This document shows positions 33,790 to 42,451 of a DNA stretch of 64,000 bases, one piece after another (position 1 is the stretch's first letter; each line of letters starts with the position of its first letter). Under the pieces are notes generated by a model. The model did not search any database, was not told the origin of the DNA, and was given only the letters and a program-made list of their open reading frames with translations. The position numbers and the translations under genes were made by a program. Source of the DNA: CAYQMF01 sp964418595 (GTDB lineage Bacteria; Planctomycetota; UBA1135; UBA2386); assembly GCA_964418595.1 (NCBI GenBank), contig CAYQMF010000007.1:1-64000 (forward strand). Direction: 5' to 3'.

Positions 33790-34501
33790 TCAGTCGCGGC
33801 GGGACAGCAGGTACAGCAGGTGCTTGAACAGGAGGATGACATCCACGAAGAGCACGCACGCCGCGGCCACGTGCATCGTGGTGGGGTAGCGGCGCAGCAC
33901 GGCGTCGGTGTCGTAGAGGATGTAGCCGGCCATCAGCACGACGATGCCGATCGAGTACCAACCGCCTGTCCATCCACCACGCGATCAGGCCGCCGCCGAA
34001 GAGGGCGATGCTCGCGATCGTGAGCGCACCGCCGAGGAACGAGAAGCTCCGGCCGCTGAAGAACACGTAGGCGGACAGGCCGGTGAAGACGAGCGCGGTG
34101 AGCAGCGCGGCCTGGTTGATGGTCTGCAGGCCGTTGGCCTGGCCGAGCACCATGTACAGGACCGGCGAGACCAGCAGGCCCATGAGGAACGCGAAGCCGA
34201 AGAACAGCACCACGTTGACCGGCTTCTTGTCCGCGAACGCGTGCACGATCCAACTGCCGCCGAGGAAGAGGCCGGCGTAGAGGAACCAGCCGAACTTCGA
34301 CTTGAAGATCACCTGGGCCAGGCTTCCCGCCATCTCGCGCACTGGCTCGACGTTGCCGGCCGCCCAGAGGGTCGCGGCGAAGGTCAGGATCGCGGCGAGC
34401 AGGAGGGAATAGGTGCGGCGCAGGAACGCGACGCGCTCTTCGACGGCGGCTTGCGCGGCGGGGACTTGATCGGCGTAGGCGTAGGGGTTCGTCTGGCTCA
34501 T
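33790..34501 (-). pseudogene. Bax inhibitor-1/YccA family membrane protein, frameshifted
   Basis: 712 nt between the ATG at 34501 and the in-frame stop of the restored frame at 33790, one nucleotide more than a whole number of codons. The N-terminal part (to about residue 180) has the hydrophobic segments of BI-1: LLLAAILTFAATLWAAGNV, FGWFLYAGLFLGGSWIVHAF, VVLFFGFAFLMGLLVSPVLY, LTIASIALFGGGLIAWW. Then the frame changes near 33958-33966; after it the other frame gives W-Y-S-I-G-I-V-V-L-M-A-G-Y-I-L-Y-D-T-D and VILLFKHLLYLLSRRD, exactly a BI-1 C-terminus. Both halves look intact, so the cause is a recent one-base insertion or a sequencing error. If whole, about 236 residues, normal for the family (calcium-leak-type membrane protein). 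Confidence 0.85.
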
Positions 34502-34626
34502 GGGTCTCCTTGCAGTCACGGGGAACTTCGCTGCGGGGGAGCATACGGATGGCGCCCCGGTGGGCCATCGACAGCGGGACTTTGGGCCAGCGCCGCGCGC
34601 GGGCATCCCGTAGAACCCGCCCGACC

Positions 34627-36894
34627 ATGCTGACCACGACCGCCTTCGTCCGTCGTCCCCGTCTCGTGCATGTGGCCCGTCTCGCCGTGGCTCTGCTCGC
34701 GGTGGCCCGGCTCTGCGCTGCGAGCCTGACCGCACAGGCGGAGGGCACCCAGAAGCTCACCTTCGCGCAGGTGCTCGGCGAGGGTCCGACGGTCGACTTC
34801 CGCGGCTCGCCGCCGAGCGTGCGCTGGGCGCCCGACGGCGTGCACCTGCAACTGTCCGGGACCGCGTGGCGGCACCCCGCGACCGGAGCCGAGATCGCAC
34901 CGCCGAAGGTTGACCCCAAGCCCGACCCTCGCGCCGAGCACCAGGCGGCGCTCGTCGCCGCGGGCCTGGCGGAGGACGCCGCGCGGCGGCTGGTCGCCCG
35001 CCGGCAGCCGGCCGGCGACGGCGCCTTCCTCGTGCAGCAAGACGACGCCCTCTGGTTCTGGCGCGAGGGCGGCAAGGCCCGGCAGGTGAGCAAGGGCGGC
35101 GCGCGTCGCATCCTGCAGGCGAGCCCCACCGGCCGGCATCTGAGCTTCGTGCGCGACGAGAACCTCATCGTCGTCGACACCGACTCCGGCGCCGAGTGGG
35201 CGGTGAGCACCGACGGCAGCGACGACCTGCTCTACGGCGTGCTCGACTGGGTCTACCAGGAGGAGGTGTACGGGCGCGGCGACTTCCAGGGGCACTGGTG
35301 GAGCCCGAAGGGCGACGCGGTGGCGTTCCTGCGCATCGACGAGTCGCCGGTGAAGACGTTCATGGTGATCGACCACATCGTGCGCGGGAAGACGCTCGAC
35401 GAGGAGCGGCACGTGCGGCAGTTGCCGATGAAGTACCCCAAGGCCGGCGACGAGAACCCCTGGGTGACCCTGGGGCTCGCGCGGCCGGGCAGCCGCGAGA
35501 TCCGGTGGGTCGACCTCGCCGCGTTCCCCAAGGACCTCCTCATCGTGCATGTCGGCTTCGATCCCTCGGGCACGAAGCTGGTCTTCCAGGTCCAGGACCG
35601 CATCCAGACGTGGCTCGAGCTGTGCTACGCCGACCTCGGGACCGGCAAGGTGACCTCGATCCTGCGCGAGGAGAGCAAGACCGGCTGGGTGAACCGCCTG
35701 GAGCAGCCGCGTTGGCTGGCGGACGGGTCGTTCCTGTGGATGAGCGAGCGGACCGGTCGCCAGCAGCTCTACCACTACGAGGCGGATGGCCGGCTGCGTC
35801 GCGCGCTGACGGAGGCGCCGCTGGTCGTGGCGAACCTCGAGCGCGTCGACGAGAAGCAGGGGCTGTTCTGGGTCACCGGGCACGATGGTCGTGCCGTCGA
35901 CAGCCATCTGTTCCGCGGTCGGCTCGACGGTGCGGCGAAGGTCCAACGCCTCACGCAGGGCGACGGCACCCACACCGCGTCGCTCAACAGCGACGGCAGC
36001 TTCTTCCTCGACTCGCTCACGAGCCTGCGGATCCCGATGGAGCTGCGCCTGTGCAGCGGTGAGGGCAAGGTGGTGGAGGTTCTCGGCGCGGCCAAGCCGA
36101 AGGATCTCGAGGCTTGGGGCCACGCGGCGCCGGAGGCGTTCACGGTCACCTGCCGCGATGGCTTCGAACTCGATGCGACGCTGTTGAAGGCGCGCGACAT
36201 CGACCTCGCCCGCGCGCATCCGATCTGGGTCGAGACCTACTCCGGGCCCGACGCGCCGACCGTGCGCAACGTCTGGGCCACCAACACCTGGTTGCAGTTC
36301 CTGGCGCAGCAGGGCTATCTCGTGCTGCAGGTGAACGTGCGCAGCGCCAGCCGCAAGGGGCAGTGGGCGACGGAGAAGTGCTACAAGCAACTCGCCGTGC
36401 AGGAGCTCTTGGACCTCGAGGACGCCATCGCGCAGGTGGGCAAGAACGCGTGGGCGGACACGACGCGGGTCGGCATCACCGGGTGGAGCTACGGCGGCAC
36501 GATGACCGCGTTCGCGCTGACGCGGAGCAAGGCCTTCAAGCTCGGCATCGCCGGCGCCGGCGTCTACGACTGGCGCCTCTACGACACGATCTACACGGAG
36601 CGCTACATGGACACCCCGCAGCGCAACGCTGCGGGCTACGCGAAGACCTCCGTGATCGAGGGCGCCAAGGACCTGCACGGCCACCTGCTCCTGCTGCACG
36701 GCACGATGGACGACAACGTCCACCTCCAGAACTGCATGCAGTTCGCGTACGCGCTGCAGAAGGCCGGCAAGCAGTTCGATCTCATGGTCTATCCCGCCGC
36801 CATGCACGGCGTGACCGACCCGCAGCAGTCGCGGCACATGCGCACGCTGGTCTGGAACACGATCCAGAAGCACCTCGGCGGCGCAGCCAACTGA
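34627..36894 (+). CDS. Secreted prolyl oligopeptidase, DPP-IV-like (S9B)
   Basis: 755 residues. Signal segment (HVARLAVALLAVARLCAASL). A beta-propeller N-terminal domain (about 100-500) contains DWVYQEEVYGRGDFQGHWWS, the E-E substrate-anchor motif of DPP-IV. The C-terminal hydrolase domain has the triad S621 (GWSYGG), D695 (GTMDDNVH) and H727 (MHGV), with spacing like DPP-IV (630, 708, 740). It likely removes N-terminal dipeptides (X-Pro) in the periplasm or outside. It stands alone, divergent from the BI-1 gene. Confidence 0.93.
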   Translation: MLTTTAFVRRPRLVHVARLAVALLAVARLCAASLTAQAEGTQKLTFAQVLGEGPTVDFRGSPPSVRWAPDGVHLQLSGTAWRHPATGAEIAPPKVDPKPDPRAEHQAALVAAGLAEDAARRLVARRQPAGDGAFLVQQDDALWFWREGGKARQVSKGGARRILQASPTGRHLSFVRDENLIVVDTDSGAEWAVSTDGSDDLLYGVLDWVYQEEVYGRGDFQGHWWSPKGDAVAFLRIDESPVKTFMVIDHIVRGKTLDEERHVRQLPMKYPKAGDENPWVTLGLARPGSREIRWVDLAAFPKDLLIVHVGFDPSGTKLVFQVQDRIQTWLELCYADLGTGKVTSILREESKTGWVNRLEQPRWLADGSFLWMSERTGRQQLYHYEADGRLRRALTEAPLVVANLERVDEKQGLFWVTGHDGRAVDSHLFRGRLDGAAKVQRLTQGDGTHTASLNSDGSFFLDSLTSLRIPMELRLCSGEGKVVEVLGAAKPKDLEAWGHAAPEAFTVTCRDGFELDATLLKARDIDLARAHPIWVETYSGPDAPTVRNVWATNTWLQFLAQQGYLVLQVNVRSASRKGQWATEKCYKQLAVQELLDLEDAIAQVGKNAWADTTRVGITGWSYGGTMTAFALTRSKAFKLGIAGAGVYDWRLYDTIYTERYMDTPQRNAAGYAKTSVIEGAKDLHGHLLLLHGTMDDNVHLQNCMQFAYALQKAGKQFDLMVYPAAMHGVTDPQQSRHMRTLVWNTIQKHLGGAAN

Positions 36895-37018
36895 GCGCGG
36901 GCGACGTGGTCCTCCCGAGCGCGGGCGAAGACCCGGGAAGACCCTCCGTCGGCGATGAATCCCGTCGGCGAGGTGGTCGGTCGGGGGGCTCTTCGCATAA
37001 TGCGGTGCAGGATCAGCC

Positions 37019-40000
37019 GTGACCGAGACCCACTGCAGCAAGTGCGACGCCGTTCTTCCCTCCAGCGCGCGTGATGCCGGCGCCTGTCCCGCTTGCGGGG
37101 CGACGCTCGACGACGCGGAGCGCACGCTCGACGTGACGTCGAAGGCGAAACCCGCGGAGGCCGGGCCGAAGCCGACCGTCGGCGCGAAGGACAAGACGAG
37201 CGCTGGCAGGTCCAGCGTGGACAGGACCAAGGCGGACCCGGCACGCTCCGCCGGGGACAAGGCCGCACCGGACGAGACCGCGGCGGGCAGGTCCGCCACT
37301 TCGTCGTCCAAGGGTGGCGGCGTCGACCGCACGGTGGAGGCGGAGCCGCGACCCGCGGGCGATCCCGCGGGCACCGCGCGCTCTGCGAGTGGCGCGGGGG
37401 CGACCGGGGGCGCGGGCGGCGTCGGCCAGAAGCCGTCGCTCGTCGGCCAGGAGATCGGCGGCTGCCGCGTGGTGGAACTCGTCGGCACGGGTGCGATGGG
37501 TGCCGTCTACGCCGCGACCCAGATCCAGCTCGACCGCAAGGTGGCGCTCAAGATCATCCACCCGGAGCTCTGGCAGAACGAACGCGTGCTCAAGCGCTTC
37601 CAACTCGAGGCCAAGGCGGTCGGCAAGCTGTCGTCGCCGCACGTGGTGCAGATCCACCAGGTGGGCTTCGAGAACGGCGTGAACTTCCTGGTGATGGAGT
37701 TCGTGGCCGGCGGCAACCTCCGCACCTGGGCGGCGCGGCAGCCGGAACATCGCATCACGTCGGCCGACGCGCTGAAGTTCATGCGGCAGTGCGTGCTCGG
37801 CCTGAAGGAAGCGGAGACCAACGGCATCCTGCACCGCGACATCAAGCCGGACAACCTGCTGCTCGACAAGAACGGCGACGTGAAGATCGCCGACTTCGGG
37901 CTCGCCAAGACCCTCGGCGATCGCCTCGACCTCACCGCGTCGAGCGACCTGATGGGCACGCCGCTCTACATGAGCCCGGAGCAGTGCCGCGGCGACGCGC
38001 TCGACTTCCGCTCCGACATGTACTCGCTGGGCGCGGCGTTCTACTACCTGCTCACCGCGCAGCCGCCCGTGGAGGGCAAGACGATCTTCGAGGTGCTGCA
38101 GACCAAGACCAAGCTGCAGTGCCTGAGCCCCGCGGCGGCGCTGCCGGAGCTGTCGGGTGCCGGCCCGATCAGCCGGGTGATCGAGCGGATGACTGCGCTC
38201 GAGGCTGCCGATCGCTACGCGAGCTACGACGATCTGCTCGCCGACCTCGACCGCCTGGACCGCGGCGAGAAGGTGGAGCGTGCGCCGCAGCGTCGCAAAC
38301 CGGAGGCCGCCGGCAGCAAGGTCGGGATCATGGTGGCGCTGGTCGTGTTCCTGGCGGCAGTCGGAGGCGGCCTCTGGCACTTCGATCCGTTCGGCTGGCG
38401 CGTCCCGGGCGTGGTCGAGCCGGTGACCGCCGCGTGCAGCAAGTGTGGTCTGCAGTTCGCCAAGACCGATCTCGTGGACGGGCTGTGCGCCACCTGCCGC
38501 AACCCGGTCGACCCGCCGATCCCGCGCGAGGCGCAGTGCCGCGTGTGCAAGTTGAGCTTCGCCATCAGCACGCTCGAGGGTGGCGTGTGCGCCGCGTGCC
38601 GCAAGAAGACGGAGCCGGTCAGGCCGTCCGCGTTCGCGCTGTGGCAGATCGAGTACGAGAAGATGCGCGACGCCATCCGCGCCAGCGACAACCCGACGGA
38701 GTCGGACGCCACGCTCGCCAAGCAGCTCCTCGAGGACATGCCCAAGCCGGACGACGAGCGGATCGACCTGCAGCAGCTCCTGAGCGACGTGCGCGGGCTC
38801 GTCAACGACATCGGCGCCGGCAGCCAGATCAACCAGGCGCTGCGCACGATCGTCGCCCCCAAGACCATCCAGTTGCCGTTCACCGACGTCGAGCAGCACG
38901 TGGCCGGGCTCGAGAAGCTGCTGGCGCCCGAGTCCCCCGGCCCGGAGCTGCAACGCTGGGTGAAGAAGTGGCGGAAGGAGTACCTGGAGGATCCCACCCT
39001 GCCTGGCCGCACCAAGGCCGTGCTGGATGCGCACTGGGCGAAGTGTCGGGACACCGACCTTCGCGGCGTGACGACGGAGGTTCCCCTGCGCGAGTTCGAG
39101 CGCGACCTGCAGAAGCTCCGCGACAGCAAGGTGCGCCTGTGCCAGGTGTTCCCTGGTCTCAAGGAGCCGATCGAGGCGGAGATCACGGACGCGGGGATCG
39201 CGGGGCGCGAGACCGAACTGGCCAACCGCCGGACCGAACTCGCGCTGCTCGACGCCATCGCCACGGCGCACACCCAGGTGCGCGCCATCAAGAGCGTGGC
39301 GAACTGGGTCACGGACTCGAAGGAGCTGAGCAAGGCGTTGAGTTCGCTGCGCACGCGGCGCGATGAACTGGTGGCCCTGCTGCCCGCCGCCACCGACGGG
39401 CTCGACGCCGCCATCGAGGCGTTGAAGAAGGACATCGACAAGTGGAGCCGCCTCGAGAGCGGGCTCGCCCTCGGCGTGGCGTCGCTGGGGCGGGGCGAGG
39501 TGGGCGACGCGAAGAAGCACCTGGCGCGGCTGGCGTCCCTGTCGGGAGAGGAGCCGGAGCTGGGGCGCTTCCGCGCCGCGCTCGATGCAGTCGACCTGGC
39601 CGTTCTGGCGCTGTCGCAGGGCAAGGTGACGAACGCCGAGGAGAGCATCCAGCGCGCCCGCGAGGAGGTCGTCAAGCTCGGCGTCGAGGCGAGGTCAGCG
39701 ACGGTCTACCTCGATGCGTGGCGTCAGCGGTTGGGCGAGCTGCGCGACGCGACCGCGGACATGGTGGCCGTGCCCACCGACAAGGTCGAACTCGGCGACG
39801 GTACCGAAGTGGAGGTGAAGACGTTCTTCATCGACCGCTACGAAGCGTCGCGCGCCGACTTCCGCCGGTTCTTGAACGAGGTCGCGAAGGAGGGTAGCCG
39901 CGCTGCGGTGGCCTTCACGACGCCCGCTGCTCGCGCGCGGGCACTGGAGCTCCTGCCCGACCTCGGTGCGGCGAGCGATCGCGACTCCTACCCGATGGAC

Positions 40001-40435
40001 AACCTCTGCTACGAGGACGCGCTCGCCTACCTGCGCTGGCGCAAGAAGGCGATCCCGCGCCTGGCCGAGTGGTGGCTGGTGGCGAAGGGGCCGGTGGGCA
40101 AGGCCACCGCCTATCCGTGGGGCGACAGTTGGTCGGACAAGCCCGCGGACCGCAACGCGACCATGACGCTCGTGAAGATCGACGCGGGTGGGCGCTCGGC
40201 TCGCTTCCAGGAGACCCCCGTCCACCATCTCGCCGGCAACGTCGCCGAGTGGCTGGAGGCCGACCCGGGCAAGACCCGCGTGCAGATCATCGGCGGGCAC
40301 TTCCGCGACGAGGAGCGGGGGCACTACTCCGGGAAGTCCGCGGCCTACGAGGCGCCGGCCGCGCGCACCGAGGGCATCGGCTGTCGGGGTGTGCTGCGGG
40401 TCGCCGACTTCGTGGCGGACCTGCTGCCGAAGTAA
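37019..40435 (+). CDS. Zinc-ribbon/Ser-Thr kinase/FGE fusion protein
   Basis: 1138 residues, GTG start with AGGA 6 nt upstream. Domains in order: N-terminal zinc ribbon (C-S-K-C ... C-P-A-C, 6-26); acidic low-complexity linker; Hanks kinase (about 148-400: GTGAMGAVYAA, HRDIKPDN, ADFGLAK, GTPLYMSPEQ); transmembrane helix (about 431-453); two extracytoplasmic zinc-ribbon-like units (CSKCGLQF/CATC and CRVCKLSF/CAAC, about 470-530); long helical part; FGE/SUMF1-like domain (about 915-1133: FIDRYEASRADFRRFLN, AYPWGDSW, LAGNVAEWLEA, IIGGHF). In such fusions the FGE domain is usually a sensor or binding module rather than an oxidase; the two sulfatase-activating cysteines are not seen. Probably senses extracytoplasmic signals. 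Confidence 0.9.
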   Translation: MTETHCSKCDAVLPSSARDAGACPACGATLDDAERTLDVTSKAKPAEAGPKPTVGAKDKTSAGRSSVDRTKADPARSAGDKAAPDETAAGRSATSSSKGGGVDRTVEAEPRPAGDPAGTARSASGAGATGGAGGVGQKPSLVGQEIGGCRVVELVGTGAMGAVYAATQIQLDRKVALKIIHPELWQNERVLKRFQLEAKAVGKLSSPHVVQIHQVGFENGVNFLVMEFVAGGNLRTWAARQPEHRITSADALKFMRQCVLGLKEAETNGILHRDIKPDNLLLDKNGDVKIADFGLAKTLGDRLDLTASSDLMGTPLYMSPEQCRGDALDFRSDMYSLGAAFYYLLTAQPPVEGKTIFEVLQTKTKLQCLSPAAALPELSGAGPISRVIERMTALEAADRYASYDDLLADLDRLDRGEKVERAPQRRKPEAAGSKVGIMVALVVFLAAVGGGLWHFDPFGWRVPGVVEPVTAACSKCGLQFAKTDLVDGLCATCRNPVDPPIPREAQCRVCKLSFAISTLEGGVCAACRKKTEPVRPSAFALWQIEYEKMRDAIRASDNPTESDATLAKQLLEDMPKPDDERIDLQQLLSDVRGLVNDIGAGSQINQALRTIVAPKTIQLPFTDVEQHVAGLEKLLAPESPGPELQRWVKKWRKEYLEDPTLPGRTKAVLDAHWAKCRDTDLRGVTTEVPLREFERDLQKLRDSKVRLCQVFPGLKEPIEAEITDAGIAGRETELANRRTELALLDAIATAHTQVRAIKSVANWVTDSKELSKALSSLRTRRDELVALLPAATDGLDAAIEALKKDIDKWSRLESGLALGVASLGRGEVGDAKKHLARLASLSGEEPELGRFRAALDAVDLAVLALSQGKVTNAEESIQRAREEVVKLGVEARSATVYLDAWRQRLGELRDATADMVAVPTDKVELGDGTEVEVKTFFIDRYEASRADFRRFLNEVAKEGSRAAVAFTTPAARARALELLPDLGAASDRDSYPMDNLCYEDALAYLRWRKKAIPRLAEWWLVAKGPVGKATAYPWGDSWSDKPADRNATMTLVKIDAGGRSARFQETPVHHLAGNVAEWLEADPGKTRVQIIGGHFRDEERGHYSGKSAAYEAPAARTEGIGCRGVLRVADFVADLLPK

Positions 40436-40441
40436 GTGGCG

Positions 40442-40472
40442 CCGGCGAGCCGCTCGGTAGCGGCTCAGCCGG
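40442..40472. terminator. Hairpin overlapping convergent gene ends
   Basis: CCGGC-GAGCCGCT (40442-40454), loop CGGT, AGCGGCTC-A-GCCGG (40459-40472): an 8-bp perfect inner stem and a 5-bp outer stem separated by a one-base bulge. It sits immediately after the kinase-FGE stop and overlaps the stop codon of the minus-strand lipoprotein gene. Likely a bidirectional terminator. Confidence 0.6.
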
Positions 40473-40848
40473 AGTAGCTGTTGTCCTTCTCCAGGATGAA
40501 CAGCTGCACCTTGGGGTCGCCCAGGCGCAGGTCGCGCGCGTCGGTCTTGTAGGGTTCGGGGTCCAGCTCCGCGGGCACCTTGCGGACCTTGCCGTCGGTG
40601 TTCACCTGCGCCGGCTTCACGAGCACCCGGATGTCGGTGCGCGCGAACGGGATCACGACCTTGCGGTCGGTGTACGTCACCTGCTCCTCGCCCATGGGCC
40701 AGTTGCCCTCGACGACGACCAGGCAAGGAACCCGCTGCCCGTCCACGCTGATGGCGCGGAACTCGAACTCCTGCGTGGGGATGGAACCGCAGGCGGCCAG
40801 GGCGGCCACGCTGCACAGGGACACGAGCTTTCGGAGTTGCATCCGCAT
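40465..40848 (-). CDS. Small lipoprotein, unrecognised
   Basis: 127 residues. The lipobox LAAC (LVSLCSVAALAAC) shows a lipoprotein. The mature part is beta-rich with no recognised family (VPCLVVVEGNWPMGEEQVTY, RTDIRVLVKPAQV). The start ATG shares one base with the stop of the PEGA lipoprotein gene (TGATG), so both are translated together. It might be an accessory of the molybdenum-hydroxylase operon or simply a downstream gene. Confidence 0.6.
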   Translation of the reverse strand: MRMQLRKLVSLCSVAALAACGSIPTQEFEFRAISVDGQRVPCLVVVEGNWPMGEEQVTYTDRKVVIPFARTDIRVLVKPAQVNTDGKVRKVPAELDPEPYKTDARDLRLGDPKVQLFILEKDNSYSG

Positions 40849-41150
40849 CACCTCAGGTTGACCCGCTTCTCGAGGTTCGCCGGCAGGGTGTCTTCCGTGA
40901 AGATGTCGAGTGACGGGGAGCGCCCCTTGCACGACACCTGCAGGAACACGCGTTGCCCTTCCGCAAAGTCGAACTCGACGACCTTCTCCGGGCCCTGGCC
41001 GACGTGGCGGCCGTTGACGTAGATGTCCGACGCCGAGGGCTCGGTGCGGACCGTGACGAAGTACTTGCCGGCGCCGCAGGCGCAGAGCAGGAGGCTCGCG
41101 ACCGAAAGACCCAGGGCGCGCAGCGGCTGGAAACGGGGACGTGGTTGCAT
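40848..41150 (-). CDS. Small PEGA-domain lipoprotein
   Basis: 100 residues. The lipobox is in SVASLLLCACGAG. The mature part is one PEGA-like domain (VRTEPSASDIYVNGRHVGQG, then P-E-K-V-V-E-F), a short surface beta module often found in planctomycete and myxobacterial envelope proteins. It is coupled by TGATG to the next lipoprotein gene. Function unknown. Confidence 0.65.
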   Translation of the reverse strand: MQPRPRFQPLRALGLSVASLLLCACGAGKYFVTVRTEPSASDIYVNGRHVGQGPEKVVEFDFAEGQRVFLQVSCKGRSPSLDIFTEDTLPANLEKRVNLR

Positions 41151-41206
41151 GCTTTGGCTCACCTCGGAGCGGCGCACCGTACGCGTCGACGCCGATCGTT
41201 CCAGAC

Positions 41207-41443
41207 CTAACCTTCGATCCCCGCCCAACAAGGGCGCCCGGGCCGGCACTTGTCCGCCCGCACCACCTCGTCGTCGGGGCCGACCTCGCGGCAGGTCTTC
41301 AGGCACCACGCATAGCCGTCGCCGGGGTAGGTCCGGTCGTCGAAGACCGCGTCGTCGAGAGAGTGCGTGAGGATGTGCTTCATCATCAAGGACGGGCACA
41401 CGTCCTTGGGAAGCAGGTCGCGATGGGTGCGCTTGGTGTCCAT
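41207..41443 (-). CDS. Small Cys-containing protein after Mo-hydroxylase genes
   Basis: 78 residues with five cysteines (C16, C47, C51, C66, C72, including C-L-K-T-C and C-R-P-G-R-P-C) and several His/Asp. No signal peptide is seen. It starts 14 bp after the FAD-subunit gene with an AGAGGA ribosome-binding site, so it is co-transcribed. The Cys spacing suggests metal or cluster binding; a cofactor-insertion or electron-transfer helper is possible but not shown. No family recognised. Confidence 0.55.
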   Translation of the reverse strand: MDTKRTHRDLLPKDVCPSLMMKHILTHSLDDAVFDDRTYPGDGYAWCLKTCREVGPDDEVVRADKCRPGRPCWAGIEG

Positions 41444-41457
41444 GGCTCTCGGTCCTC

Positions 41458-42450
41458 TCACTCCGGCAGGCCCGTGGCCTGCTGCAACGCCGCAACGACG
41501 ATCGCCTTGCCGACCTGCACCTTGTAGCCGTTCTGGTAGAGCGGCTTGGCGCCGGCGAACGCGACTTCGGCAACCGTCTGGAACAACTCGACACTGGGCG
41601 CCTTGCCCACGAGCATCTCGCCCGCCTTGGCGACGGGGACCGGTAGCGGCGCGACCGCGCCGAGACACAGGCGCGCGGCGGTGATCTTGCCGTCGGCCAT
41701 CTCCACCCATGCGGCCGCCGACGTCGTCGGCCAGTCGAAGCTCAGCTTCTCGCGGCTCTCCAGGTAGGCGCTGCGCGCATTCGCCGAGGGCTTCGGCAGG
41801 TGGACGCGGGTGAGCACTTCGCCCGGCGCGAGGGTGTGGTCGGGGTTCTTGGCGTCGGCGGGCTGCGGCCACAGCTCGAGGAGCTTGATGCGCCGCTCGC
41901 CGTCGCCGTGCTGGATCGTCACCTCCGCGTCGAGCGCCAGCAGGGCGGGCGCGGTGTTGCTCGGGTGCACGCGCACGCAGTCCACGTGCTGCAGCACCGA
42001 GTGGTAGCGATTCTCGCCGTACAGCGCGAAGCACGTCTCGCCACCCTTGTGCGCGCAAGGGAAGGCCGCGTTGCGCAGGTACCAGCAGCGCGCCTGTTGC
42101 AGGAGGTTGCCGCCCAGCGTGGCGCGGTTGCGCACCTGGGGCGTGGCGGCCACGCCGGCGGCTTCGCGCAGGCCGGCAAAGGCCTGCGCTTGCAGCTCCT
42201 TGGCGGCGGCGACCTGCGCGAGCGTGGTCAGCGCGCCGATCGACACGCTGCCGTCGGCCGCGACCTGGATGCCGGCGAGGTCCTTGCGCATCCCGAGCAG
42301 GTCGACCAGCGCCTTGGGCTGGAACTGGCGCTCCTTCATGCGGTCGAGGAGGTCGATGCCGGCCGCCTTGAACACGCCGTCGGGGTTGGCCTTGCCCTCG
42401 CGGGCGGCGCTCGCGAGGTCTTCGACGCGGATCAGTTCGAATGGATGCAT
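41458..42450 (-). CDS. Molybdenum hydroxylase FAD/4Fe-4S subunit (PaoB/YagS-like)
   Basis: 330 residues. FAD-binding motifs are N-R-A-T-L-G-G-N-L-L and ALDAEVTIQHG, as in xanthine-dehydrogenase-family FAD subunits. An insertion with four cysteines (ARCWYLRNAAFPC, GGETC, VDCVRVHPS) matches the extra 4Fe-4S cluster loop of E. coli PaoB (C-P-Y-F-R...F-P-C...C...C-I-A-T-H-P-S, from memory). This points to a PaoABC-like periplasmic aldehyde oxidoreductase. It transfers electrons from the Mo site through Fe-S clusters to FAD. Separated by 1 bp from the Mo subunit. Confidence 0.88.
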   Translation of the reverse strand: MHPFELIRVEDLASAAREGKANPDGVFKAAGIDLLDRMKERQFQPKALVDLLGMRKDLAGIQVAADGSVSIGALTTLAQVAAAKELQAQAFAGLREAAGVAATPQVRNRATLGGNLLQQARCWYLRNAAFPCAHKGGETCFALYGENRYHSVLQHVDCVRVHPSNTAPALLALDAEVTIQHGDGERRIKLLELWPQPADAKNPDHTLAPGEVLTRVHLPKPSANARSAYLESREKLSFDWPTTSAAAWVEMADGKITAARLCLGAVAPLPVPVAKAGEMLVGKAPSVELFQTVAEVAFAGAKPLYQNGYKVQVGKAIVVAALQQATGLPE

Positions 42451-42451
42451 C

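Noticed and set aside
29873..33889. A 1338-codon open frame on the plus strand over the carboxypeptidase-like and DGQHR genes
   Set aside because: Same GC-shadow effect; the minus-strand genes have recognisable domains and ribosome-binding sites.
36995..37003. GCATAATGC, resembling an ARG-box half pattern before the kinase-FGE gene
   Set aside because: It lacks the GCATA-NN-TATGC form, has no second box 21 bp away and precedes no arginine gene. It may be part of a -10 element (CATAAT).
37019..40435. Annotating the FGE-like domain as an active sulfatase-activating enzyme
   Set aside because: The two catalytic cysteines expected in a true FGE were not found, and no sulfatase gene is nearby.
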